Shown here in pieces: positions 53,111 through 61,045 of a stretch of DNA of 64,000 nucleotides. The translations under genes and the position numbers were made by a program. The stretch covers positions 333,752-397,751 of the forward strand of contig NZ_FOTB01000002.1 in assembly GCF_900114445.1 (NCBI RefSeq), in the 5' to 3' direction. The stretch is from Salinicoccus halodurans. Lineage in GTDB: Bacteria > Bacillota > Bacilli > Staphylococcales > Salinicoccaceae. The notes under the pieces are model-generated. The model worked only from the letters and a program-made list of their open reading frames with translations. It made no database searches and was not told the DNA's origin. Numbering within the stretch: the first letter of the stretch is position 1; each line of letters starts with the position of its first letter.

Positions 53111-53944
53111 GTATTCGGCCCTTAAGTACTTTTCGAGGCCGTCTTCATCACATGTATGATCGGTGACATCAAAGGCGGCCGACTTGATGGCCTCATCCGC
53201 GTTTTTCATAGCAGTAGCTTTCCCGGCCTTTTCAAACAAAGGCAGATCATTCATGGAGTCACCGACTGCATGGACATCCTCAAAATCGATATGGTAATGT
53301 TCCAACAGAGCCTTGATGCCCGTGGCCTTATCCTTCCCTTTCTTCATCACTTCGGCGTTATGGACGCTTGTCGTATAAAGTGCATAATCAGCCGTCTCCT
53401 GATTTTTCTGCAGGAAATCGTACCAGGCCCGTATCTTTTCTTCATCAATGCTGAAAAAGAAGATTTTGACAACATCCTCATAGGGGAGGGCGTCGACCCA
53501 TTGTGCCTCATTTTCCAGGCTGTTTTCGGTAAAGTCGATTTCAAATGCCTTCAGTGACGCCGGTCTCTTCAATTTAAAATCCCTGATTGTGTATTCCTTA
53601 TCCTGGAGATGTGTACGGGAAGAGTTCTCCAGTGTATGCACTTCATAATAGATTTCACGTTTTCTGGCTTCTTCAATCATTCTCTCAACTGTATCCGGAC
53701 TGAATGAAGTGGATTCAATCTGGAAACCCCCGGCATATACACCCATGCCGCTTGCAGCGACATATCCGTCGAGCGGGCAGTGATCGGGTGTTATGCTCTG
53801 TATTTCGTGGCTTGTTCTTCCTGTTGCGAAAAATATATACATTCCCTTCTCCTTCAGTTCTGCGAGCGTATCGGATAAAGTAAGCGGGAATTCTGCTCTA
53901 TGGTCGAGTATTGTACCGTCCATATCCAGGGCAAGTGCTTTCAT
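53105..53944 (-). CDS. HAD-superfamily phosphatase (Cof type)
   Basis: This 279-residue haloacid-dehalogenase-fold phosphatase of the Cof/YidA (type IIB cap) subfamily has motif I LDMDGTILD, motif II FATGRTSHE, motif III Lys in KGKDKATGIKALLEHY, and motif IV AVGDSMNDLPLF. Probably acts on sugar phosphates or flavin/PLP-type phosphates. The GGAGACTGG-type site precedes the start. It is a single-gene unit convergent with mhqD. Confidence 0.87.
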   Translation of the reverse strand: MKALALDMDGTILDHRAEFPLTLSDTLAELKEKGMYIFFATGRTSHEIQSITPDHCPLDGYVAASGMGVYAGGFQIESTSFSPDTVERMIEEARKREIYYEVHTLENSSRTHLQDKEYTIRDFKLKRPASLKAFEIDFTENSLENEAQWVDALPYEDVVKIFFFSIDEEKIRAWYDFLQKNQETADYALYTTSVHNAEVMKKGKDKATGIKALLEHYHIDFEDVHAVGDSMNDLPLFEKAGKATAMKNADEAIKSAAFDVTDHTCDEDGLEKYLRAEYL

Positions 53945-54055
53945 GTTTCCAGTCTCCTCATTAAAATATAAGTGATTGCGTAATAATAAATGCCGTAAAC
54001 CGAATTAATGTGTTAAAATATTCAATATTATTTATTATTATAAATGGGTGATATT

Positions 54056-54742
54056 ATGACACAATGGGGCTTGAAAAAGCCGATAATGGACGGCCTGACT
54101 ATTGGTATGGGCTATTTGCCGGTGGCTGTCGCTTTCGGAATCACTGCAAAACCGCTCATTTCCCTTTTTGACACCACTCTGATGAGCATCATGGTCTACG
54201 GGGGAGCCAGCCAGTTTCTCGTACTGCAGATGCTGAACACGAGCGGAGCTGCAGCGATTGTTATGGCAGTATTCATACTTAATTCTAGACATTTTGTCAT
54301 GGCTTTTAAAGTGAATTATGATTTAAGGCACGAATCTTTTATAAAACGGCTGATTTTATCCTCATACGTCACTGATGAATCGTTCGCAGTCACTGCAAAC
54401 ACAGACCCGCCGGGAAGAGCTTTTCCGAAATACTTTGTCACTTTCATCATCGCATACCTTTTCTGGGTGATCTTCTCGGCAGTCGGATACGTGGCGGGTG
54501 ACTGGATGAGTGATTCATGGACGATTGCGAGCGGCATCGCTCTTTATGCACTGTTTATCGCACTTCTGATTCCGGCGGTGCGTGTACATTATAAATACGG
54601 GCTTGTTGCAGTCTCCGGGATGCTCTTTCATGGAATACTGAGTGTCATTCCGATGGTGCCGTCGGGTTTCGCCATCATCATCGCGATGCTGCTTGCGGCT
54701 CTCATGGGTGTTTTAATCGACAGAATGGGGGCATCCGAATGA
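54056..54742 (+). CDS. azlC: AzlC-family branched-chain amino acid exporter, large subunit
   Basis: This 228-residue membrane protein with six or seven helices has AzlC signatures GLTIGMGYLPVAVAFGI, YGGASQFLVLQML and LNSRHFVMAFK. With AzlD it exports branched-chain amino acids or analogues. ATG 54056 is chosen: GGGTGAT lies before it, while the earlier in-frame ATG 54044 follows a run of A/T without a ribosome site. Its end overlaps azlD by 4 bp. Confidence 0.88.
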   Translation: MTQWGLKKPIMDGLTIGMGYLPVAVAFGITAKPLISLFDTTLMSIMVYGGASQFLVLQMLNTSGAAAIVMAVFILNSRHFVMAFKVNYDLRHESFIKRLILSSYVTDESFAVTANTDPPGRAFPKYFVTFIIAYLFWVIFSAVGYVAGDWMSDSWTIASGIALYALFIALLIPAVRVHYKYGLVAVSGMLFHGILSVIPMVPSGFAIIIAMLLAALMGVLIDRMGASE

Positions 54743-55026
54743 CGTTTCTGATCATCTTTTTATTTTTGGCGACAATCGTCACCCGTATCCTTCCTGCATT
54801 TTTCGTCACCAGACTGTCTTTACCGGAATGGCTTGTTACATATTTAAACTATATACCTTATGCCGCACTCGGGGTCCTGATTTTTCCGGGGATTCTGACG
54901 GCAGTGGAGCGTCCTGTATACGGAATCCTCGGCGCAATATTTGCCGCGGTACTGTCATTTTTGAAAATCCCGCTGTTCTTTATCGTCCTGGGCTCCATTG
55001 TATTTGTATATCTGATCATGCTGTAG
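54739..55026 (+). CDS. azlD: AzlD-family branched-chain amino acid exporter, small subunit
   Basis: This 95-residue protein has three to four helices and typical AzlD segment TFLIIFLFLATIVTRILPAFF followed by the NYIPYAALGVLIFPGIL region. Overlap ATGA with azlC shows coupled translation. Followed after 12 bp by an AEC-type carrier in the same operon. Confidence 0.87.
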   Translation: MTFLIIFLFLATIVTRILPAFFVTRLSLPEWLVTYLNYIPYAALGVLIFPGILTAVERPVYGILGAIFAAVLSFLKIPLFFIVLGSIVFVYLIML

Positions 55027-55038
55027 GAGGAAAATGTT

Positions 55039-55962
55039 ATGAGCGGCTTCATCTTCATATTCATGAATGTCATACTGCCGATCGGCATCATAGTATCCGT
55101 CGGCTATGTCGTCCAGCTCAAATACAGGCTGGACCGGGGGACGCTGGCAAAACTTGCGATACATTATGTGATGCCGGCCTTCATATTCATGAGCCTGTAT
55201 GAATCAGACATCGATTTTTCACTGCTTTTCAAAATCATACTTTTCCTGGGACTCTATGCATTCGTAACATTTGTGATCACCCGCTTCATTGCGAAGTTCA
55301 TCGGATTGGACAAGGGACAGAGCATCCTTTTTACAAACTCAAACTTGTTTTATAATGCCGGGAACTACGGTGTCCCGGTCAATGATCTGGTCTTCAGGAG
55401 CGATCCGTACGCGATGAGTGTGCAGGTCATCATGGTTGTGTTCCAGAACATGCTTGCCTACTCATACGGCATATTCTCCCTGAGTGCGGAAAATTCAGGG
55501 AGGGCGAGGGCCATGCTGGGATACTTCAGAATGCCGATCTTCTATGGTCTTGCGCTCGGGCTGATCTTCAATTACTTTGAAATCGGCGTACCGGCACCCG
55601 TCGGTTCCGCACTGGATTACATGCGTAACGCAATGATCGGGCTGGTCCTTTTCATACTTGGAGCCCAGATTGCGGGCATAAAGTTCAGGCGGCTCAGGTT
55701 CAGTGCATTTACAGCAAGTCTGACGCGGCTCGTGATTGGTCCGGCTGTGGCATTCATGATGCTTTTATTATTCGGCGTCGAAGGAATCACCGCCCAGGCC
55801 ATACTGATCACGTCTGCCATGCCGGCAGCTGTCAACAGTTCGATCATTGCCCAGCAATACAGCGATGATCCGGAGTATGCCGCGGAGATTGTCATGATGA
55901 GTACACTTTTAAGTACAGTCACGGTGTCCCTTGTCATCTATGTGGCACTGCACATGTTCTGA
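55039..55962 (+). CDS. AEC-family carrier (auxin efflux carrier-like)
   Basis: This 307-residue, ten-helix membrane protein of the bile/arsenite/riboflavin superfamily, AEC branch, has two inverted five-helix repeats. Characteristic cross-over region FTNSNLFYNAGNYGVPVND in the first repeat and TSAMPAAVNSSIIAQQY in the second. Relatives move malate, malonate or amino-acid-derived acids. It is third gene of azlC-azlD-AEC, with AGGAGG just before its start. The operon suggests that it exports a related amino-acid product, but the substrate is unknown. Confidence 0.82.
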   Translation: MSGFIFIFMNVILPIGIIVSVGYVVQLKYRLDRGTLAKLAIHYVMPAFIFMSLYESDIDFSLLFKIILFLGLYAFVTFVITRFIAKFIGLDKGQSILFTNSNLFYNAGNYGVPVNDLVFRSDPYAMSVQVIMVVFQNMLAYSYGIFSLSAENSGRARAMLGYFRMPIFYGLALGLIFNYFEIGVPAPVGSALDYMRNAMIGLVLFILGAQIAGIKFRRLRFSAFTASLTRLVIGPAVAFMMLLLFGVEGITAQAILITSAMPAAVNSSIIAQQYSDDPEYAAEIVMMSTLLSTVTVSLVIYVALHMF

Positions 55963-56032
55963 TGATTTATCAAAACCACCTCTGTTATGGTAAAATGGAT
56001 GGAAGATAAACGGAACGAAGGAGATTTCCACT

Positions 56033-57064
56033 ATGGCAAATATTAATGAATATTTGAATGTGTACAATGTGAGTGATCTGAAGCAGATGGCGCGGACGCT
56101 GTCGGTGAAGCAATTTTCCAAACTGAAAAAAGATGAACTGATCGACGCAATTGCGAAAAAGCAGGAGCAGCCGGAAACGGCAGCTTATGCTTTTTGCTAC
56201 ATCGATGAAGCATCTTTTAAAAACTGGGAAGCGGCAGCAGGGGATAAAAAAGAAAACTACTACAGACTCGAAGAGATCTTCGGTCTCTACATCATGGGTT
56301 ATGCATTTGAAGAGATGGAACAGGAGGACCGGTACTTCATTACAGAAACGGTGCAACGTCTTTTCAGCGAAGTCGATACCGGCGAGAACAGAGAAAAGCG
56401 CATTGCAGTCCAGAGGAAACTGAATCTGATCCGGGCCTCTCTCCACCTGTATGGCATAGTGAGTTTCAAACAGCTGATCCACCTCTTCAAAAAATACTAC
56501 GGCATGGATATTACAACCGAAGAAATCACAGACTTCCTTGAAGCGTCTCCGTATGACATCACAATCGATCAGGAAAACGAGGAGATAATCATAGACGACA
56601 TGAACGATGCCCAGTATAATATGGTGCGTAAACTGCAGGGGGACCGTCCTTACTATGAGCCTGAGTTTGCTAAATTCATCAAGTTCAGCGATCCGAATTT
56701 CATTGATGAATCCGAGTACCATACTGAATTGAAGAAATGGATCTCAAAAAAAGTGGATGTATCAAAAACGCAGTTGCATGATGCATATATTTCCCTGCTC
56801 CGGCTGATCATGAAAGGCGCGAAACAGGATGAGGTGGTACAGTACCTGATATCTCTCGGTGTGGAATTCGAAGATGCGGAAGAACAGCGTGAATTCTTCG
56901 GGAATATTGCAGGTATTGTGACTAATACGAGACATTTCAAATATCGTGGCCATAAGGAAACAGAGCTTAAAACCAAGACTGTCGTCAAGGAGATCAAAGT
57001 AGGCAGAAATGATCCCTGTCCATGCGGCAGCGGGAAAAAATACAAAAAATGCTGCGGAGCATAG
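56033..57064 (+). CDS. SEC-C motif protein with Rho-N/SAP-like N-terminus
   Basis: This 343-residue soluble protein has an N-terminal helical module with [32 protein letters not shown] (a Rho-N/SAP-like nucleic-acid-binding fold). A long helical middle region (~60-315) has no recognised domain. A C-terminal zinc-binding SEC-C motif [20 protein letters not shown] is the same tail as SecA, where it binds Zn and the ribosome. Tentative role: RNA- or ribosome-associated protein; no substrate evidence. AAGGAGATT ribosome site. Monocistronic with terminator. Confidence 0.82.
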   Translation: MANINEYLNVYNVSDLKQMARTLSVKQFSKLKKDELIDAIAKKQEQPETAAYAFCYIDEASFKNWEAAAGDKKENYYRLEEIFGLYIMGYAFEEMEQEDRYFITETVQRLFSEVDTGENREKRIAVQRKLNLIRASLHLYGIVSFKQLIHLFKKYYGMDITTEEITDFLEASPYDITIDQENEEIIIDDMNDAQYNMVRKLQGDRPYYEPEFAKFIKFSDPNFIDESEYHTELKKWISKKVDVSKTQLHDAYISLLRLIMKGAKQDEVVQYLISLGVEFEDAEEQREFFGNIAGIVTNTRHFKYRGHKETELKTKTVVKEIKVGRNDPCPCGSGKKYKKCCGA

Positions 57065-57070
57065 AATTTA

Positions 57071-57105
57071 TAAAGCCCTGTTGAGTGTTGCAGGGCTTTA
57101 TTTAT
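57071..57105 (+). terminator. Terminator after the SEC-C gene
   Basis: 10-bp stem TAAAGCCCTG / CAGGGCTTTA with a 10-nt loop, then TTTATATC. Confidence 0.75.
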
Positions 57106-57146
57106 ATCATTTCATGATTGAATTTTCAGAAAGGGGATGTTGGCAG

Positions 57147-58736
57147 ATGGACCATTATAAATATCCGTATTTGAACAGACGGTTCAGTGTGTATGCAAAA
57201 AATGGAATGGTGGCGACCACCCATCCGGTGGCCACAGAAGCAGGGATAGAAATGCTGAAACGTGGAGGGAATGCCATGGATGCCGCGATTGCCACCGCAG
57301 CTGCACTGACTGTAGTGGAGCCGACCAGCAATGGAATCGGAGGGGATGCCTTCATGATCGCCTGGATGGACGGCAGTCTCCATGGCATGAATGCAAGCGG
57401 CCGTTCACCCCGGACGCTGTCTATGGAAGAAATCAGGTCAAGGGGATACAGCGAAATGCCCAAGTACGGCTGGCTGCCTGTCAATGTTCCCGGCGTGCCC
57501 GCGGCATGGGCAAGCCTGATAGGCAAGTTTGGGAAGCTGACGCTGAAAGAAGTGCTCACACCGGCAATACGTGCAGCAAAAGATGGATTCGCCATCACTC
57601 CTACGGTCGCCCGATATTGGCGGACGGCGTATAAAAATTTCAGCAGAGAAGTGGAAAACTTCGAAGAGATCCGCCCGTGGCTTGAGATTTTCGGCAATGT
57701 GGAGGCGGGCGAAATCAGAACTCTGCCTTATCATGCGGATACGCTTGTGGAGATTGCGGAGACAGAAGCGAAAAGTGTATACGAAGGTGCACTTGCTGAT
57801 AGAATAGTGGAATACAGTAAAAGGACCGGCGGGTTGATTACGCATGAGGATCTGAAAAATTTTGAAATCGATTATGTGGACCCGGTCAGTGTGGATTACA
57901 AAGGGTATGATATCCATGAAATCCCGCCAAACGGCCAGGGCATCACTGCTCTGATGGCGCTTGGAATGCTGAAGGATGATGAGTTCAGACATCTGGACGA
58001 GGAAGCGTATCATTATCAGATCGAAGCAATCAAGCAGGCATTTGCTGATACGACCACATTTGTGGCGGATAGGGATCATATGACGGTGTCGGGTAAAGAT
58101 CTGCTGGAACCTGGATATTTGGAACGGCGACGGACAGAAATCGGCGGAAGCGCAGCCTTAAGGGAACACGGTGACCTCCCCCGCGGCGGCACAGTATACC
58201 TGGCGACGGCTGACGGGGAGGGCAATATGGTCTCTTATATCCAAAGCAACTACATGGGCTTCGGCTCAGGGGTCGTCATCCCGGAGACGGGTCTGGCTTT
58301 ACATAACCGGGGCCATAGTTTCTCAATGGATGAAAACAATCCAAATTATGTTGGCGGCGGAAAGAGATCCTTTCATACGATCATACCGGGCTTTATTACC
58401 AAAGGCGGGAAACCTGTAGGACCGTTTGGTGTCATGGGCGGATTCATGCAGCCGCAGGGTCATCTGCAGGTGGCGATGAATCTGATCGATTACGGAATGA
58501 ATCCGCAAAGTGCACTGGATGCGCCAAGGTGGCAGTTCAAATCAGGTATGGAAGTCGAAGTGGAAGACCGCTTCGATCATGATATTGCACGGAGTCTCGC
58601 ACGGCGGGGTCACAGGATCAGCGTGAATCTGGAACCGAATAGCTTTGGCAGGGGACAGATCATCATACGCGGCAAAGACGGTGTTCTCATAGGGGGCAGT
58701 GAATCACGGACTGATGGTTCAATTTCTATATATTAG
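57147..58736 (+). CDS. Gamma-glutamyltransferase family protein (YwrD-like)
   Basis: This 529-residue Ntn-hydrolase precursor is expected to self-cleave before the nucleophile Thr in RGGTVYLATADGEGN (near residue 350). N-terminal block GMVATTHPVATEAGIEMLKR and GNAMDAAIATAAALTVVEP, then NGIGGDAFMIAW, are typical. PQGHLQVAMNLIDYGMNPQ near the C-terminus closes the small-subunit fold. ATG 57147 is preceded by AAGGGGA; the frame runs further left into the previous gene but without a ribosome site. There is no signal peptide at the chosen start, consistent with cytosolic YwrD (525 residues). It is followed after 10 bp by two half-size chromate transporters, the same association as in B. subtilis ywrD/ywrA/ywrB. 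Confidence 0.87.
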   Translation: MDHYKYPYLNRRFSVYAKNGMVATTHPVATEAGIEMLKRGGNAMDAAIATAAALTVVEPTSNGIGGDAFMIAWMDGSLHGMNASGRSPRTLSMEEIRSRGYSEMPKYGWLPVNVPGVPAAWASLIGKFGKLTLKEVLTPAIRAAKDGFAITPTVARYWRTAYKNFSREVENFEEIRPWLEIFGNVEAGEIRTLPYHADTLVEIAETEAKSVYEGALADRIVEYSKRTGGLITHEDLKNFEIDYVDPVSVDYKGYDIHEIPPNGQGITALMALGMLKDDEFRHLDEEAYHYQIEAIKQAFADTTTFVADRDHMTVSGKDLLEPGYLERRRTEIGGSAALREHGDLPRGGTVYLATADGEGNMVSYIQSNYMGFGSGVVIPETGLALHNRGHSFSMDENNPNYVGGGKRSFHTIIPGFITKGGKPVGPFGVMGGFMQPQGHLQVAMNLIDYGMNPQSALDAPRWQFKSGMEVEVEDRFDHDIARSLARRGHRISVNLEPNSFGRGQIIIRGKDGVLIGGSESRTDGSISIY

Positions 58737-58746
58737 GTGAAAAATT

Positions 58747-59283
58747 ATGCAGATGAAGATATTTTGGGCTTTTTTCAAAGTGGGCATGCTGGGGTATGGC
58801 GGAGGGCCGGCTTCCATACCACTGGTCCATAAAGAAGTGGTGGATACATATGAATGGATGACGGATGAGGAATTCCAGGATTCCCTGGCAATCGCGAATG
58901 TGCTTCCCGGTCCGATCATTACAAAACTGGCGGGCTATATCGGTTTTATGAAAAAAGGATGGGTGGGCATGGTGAATGCAGTATTTGCTGCCATTCTGCC
59001 TACGATCATCCTGATGATTGTCCTGCTCAAACTGTTTACGGAATTCAAGGACCTTCCCTGGGTGCAGGGGATGAGCCACGGCGTCATACCGGTTGTCGGC
59101 GTCATGCTGATCATATTGACGTATGAGTTTCTGGAAAAGGCGAAAGCGAAGACGACCTGGAAATTCATCACCCTGTTTACACTTGTTTCATTCCTGCTGC
59201 TCGCAGTGCTTGACATCCACCCGGCAATTGTCATTTTATTGATTGTTGCTTTCAGCCTGTTCAGAAAGGAAGGGAGAATATGA
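58747..59283 (+). CDS. Short-chain chromate transporter (CHR), first half
   Basis: This 178-residue, six-helix membrane protein equals one half of a long ChrA. Signature: FFKVGMLGYGGGPASIPLVHKE and the ALAIANVLPGPIITKLAGYIGF-type motif DSLAIANVLPGPIITKLAG. Its stop overlaps the start of the next CHR gene by 4 bp, so the two form an obligate heterodimer, as with B. subtilis YwrB/YwrA. Physiological substrate (chromate, sulfate or another anion) is not settled. The neighbouring gamma-glutamyltransferase is part of the same transcript. Confidence 0.88.
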   Translation: MQMKIFWAFFKVGMLGYGGGPASIPLVHKEVVDTYEWMTDEEFQDSLAIANVLPGPIITKLAGYIGFMKKGWVGMVNAVFAAILPTIILMIVLLKLFTEFKDLPWVQGMSHGVIPVVGVMLIILTYEFLEKAKAKTTWKFITLFTLVSFLLLAVLDIHPAIVILLIVAFSLFRKEGRI

Positions 59284-59807
59284 TTTATCTGAAGATATTC
59301 ATCGCATTCTTCATTCCCGGCGTATTGGGATACGGGGGTGGACCTTCATCCATTCCTCTGGTCGAGCAGGAAGTGGTGCAGAATTATGGATGGATGAGTT
59401 CACAGGAATTCGCAGAAGTCCTTGCGCTTGGCAATGCCCTGCCGGGTCCGATTGCCACCAAGATGGCGGGATTCATCGGTTTTGAAGTCGGCGGTGTGTT
59501 TGGAGCGGTGACTGCAGTTGCCGCAACCGTGCTTCCTTCACTGATGCTGATGGTTTTTCTGGCGGGTGTGCTGTACAAAATGAAAGGGACGAAGAAATTT
59601 GAAACGCTCACGACACTGATCAGACCGGTGATTGCGATTCTGCTCGGCGTGATTGCGTTTGATTTTTTCGGAAGTGCCTATGTGGAATCAGGCGCTGTAC
59701 ACACAGTTATTCTGATGACTGCGAGCTTTATAATGCTGAAGAAATTTAAAATACATCCTGCACTGGTGATCATTTTCGGACTGGTGTACGGGGCAATCCT
59801 GTTATGA
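59280..59807 (+). CDS. Short-chain chromate transporter (CHR), second half
   Basis: This 175-residue partner of the previous gene has the parallel signatures PGVLGYGGGPSSIPLVEQE and ALGNALPGPIATKMAGFIGF and six helices. The topology is expected to be inverted to the first half. Coupled start (ATGA overlap). Confidence 0.88.
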   Translation: MIYLKIFIAFFIPGVLGYGGGPSSIPLVEQEVVQNYGWMSSQEFAEVLALGNALPGPIATKMAGFIGFEVGGVFGAVTAVAATVLPSLMLMVFLAGVLYKMKGTKKFETLTTLIRPVIAILLGVIAFDFFGSAYVESGAVHTVILMTASFIMLKKFKIHPALVIIFGLVYGAILL

Positions 59808-59839
59808 ATGCATAGAATTACTGATAAAGGAGAATGAAT

Positions 59840-61000
59840 GTGCCGGAGTTGAACAGATTATTGAAAAACGTAGGTGTACCGGGAACCAGGCAGATGGCGA
59901 ACAGAGTGGCCCAGATGCCGGGCAGTATTGATCTGACACTGGGCCAGCCGGATTTTCCGACACCTGGATCTATAAGGAACCGAGTCATGAAGGCTGTAGA
60001 AGATCAGCCTATGAAATATTCCCATAACCGGGGAACGCTTGAACTGAGGACGGCGATTACAGAGTTCTACAGGAAGAAATATAGTGCAGATTATAATCCC
60101 GATGATGAGGTCATTGTTACAAATGGCGGGAGCGAGGCACTGGATACGATTTTCCGTACAATTATCAATCCCGGGGATGAAGTGATCATGCCTGCCCCGA
60201 TCTATACAGGTTATGAACCTATAGTAACCATGCTGGGTGCAAAAACGGTACTGGTTGATACGACGGATACAGATTTTGTTCCTGTTGCCGAAAAGATTGA
60301 AGCGGCAATAACGGACAGGACAAAAGCAGTGCTTCTCAATTACCCGAATAACCCCACAGGGGCAATTTATCCGAAAGAAACCATAGAGTCCCTTGTGAAA
60401 CTGTTTGACAGGCACGATATTTTTGTCATTGTTGATGAAATGTACTCGGAAAATACTTTGGACGGGACGCATCACTCATTTACAACTTATCCTGAAATCA
60501 AGGGTAAACTACTCGCCGTCAACGGGCTCAGCAAATCCCATGCGATGACGGGATGGCGTATCGGATGGCTCCTGGGGAGTGACGAAATGATTGAGAAACT
60601 GACACTTGTCCATCTGTACAATACTTTGTGTGCAAGCATGCCGAGTCAGATTGCAGCACTTGAGGCATTGACCGGTGCTGCTGATGCACCCGTGGAAATG
60701 AATGCGGCGTATATAGAAAGAAGGAACTATATTTATAAGCGGCTTATGGATATGGGACTGGATGTTGTACTGCCAAGGGGAGCGTTTTATATATTCCCAT
60801 CCATAAAAGAATATAATGAAAGCTCATTCGATTTCGCGGTTGAACTGCTGGAGAAAGCCCATGTCGCAGTCGTGCCTGGTTCTGCATTCTCAAAGTATGG
60901 GGAAGGTCATATCAGGATTTCATTTGCAACAGGCATGAAAAACCTTGAAGAGGCGGCAGACCGGCTGGAAGGATTTTTGCGCGGGAAAAAAGAAGATTAA
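59840..61000 (+). CDS. patA: PLP-dependent class I aminotransferase (PatA-like)
   Basis: This 386-residue fold-type I aminotransferase has IDLTLGQPDFPTP near the N-terminus, NYPNNPTGA at the substrate/PLP region, IVDEMYSENT with the Asp that contacts the pyridine N, and PLP-Lys in GLSKSHAMTGWRIGWL. Arg near the C-terminus binds the substrate carboxylate (IRISFA). B. subtilis PatA (393 residues) is an N-acetyl-LL-diaminopimelate or Ala/aromatic aminotransferase. I moved the start from ATG 59834 to GTG 59840: AAGGAG ends at 59832, only 1 bp from the ATG but 7 bp from the GTG. Located 26-32 bp after the CHR genes, likely the same transcript. Confidence 0.87.
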   Translation: MPELNRLLKNVGVPGTRQMANRVAQMPGSIDLTLGQPDFPTPGSIRNRVMKAVEDQPMKYSHNRGTLELRTAITEFYRKKYSADYNPDDEVIVTNGGSEALDTIFRTIINPGDEVIMPAPIYTGYEPIVTMLGAKTVLVDTTDTDFVPVAEKIEAAITDRTKAVLLNYPNNPTGAIYPKETIESLVKLFDRHDIFVIVDEMYSENTLDGTHHSFTTYPEIKGKLLAVNGLSKSHAMTGWRIGWLLGSDEMIEKLTLVHLYNTLCASMPSQIAALEALTGAADAPVEMNAAYIERRNYIYKRLMDMGLDVVLPRGAFYIFPSIKEYNESSFDFAVELLEKAHVAVVPGSAFSKYGEGHIRISFATGMKNLEEAADRLEGFLRGKKED

Positions 61001-61045
61001 AACAGGGGCCATCCATCTCAATTGGAAATGGGCGGCCCTGTTTTT
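60999..61045. terminator. Terminator between the aminotransferase and the flippase genes
   Basis: AAAACAGGGGCC (60999-61010) pairs with GGCCCTGTTTT (61034-61044) with one bulged base and an inner CCAT/ATGG stem, then a T-run. Works for both convergent genes; it overlaps the last codons of each. Confidence 0.75.
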
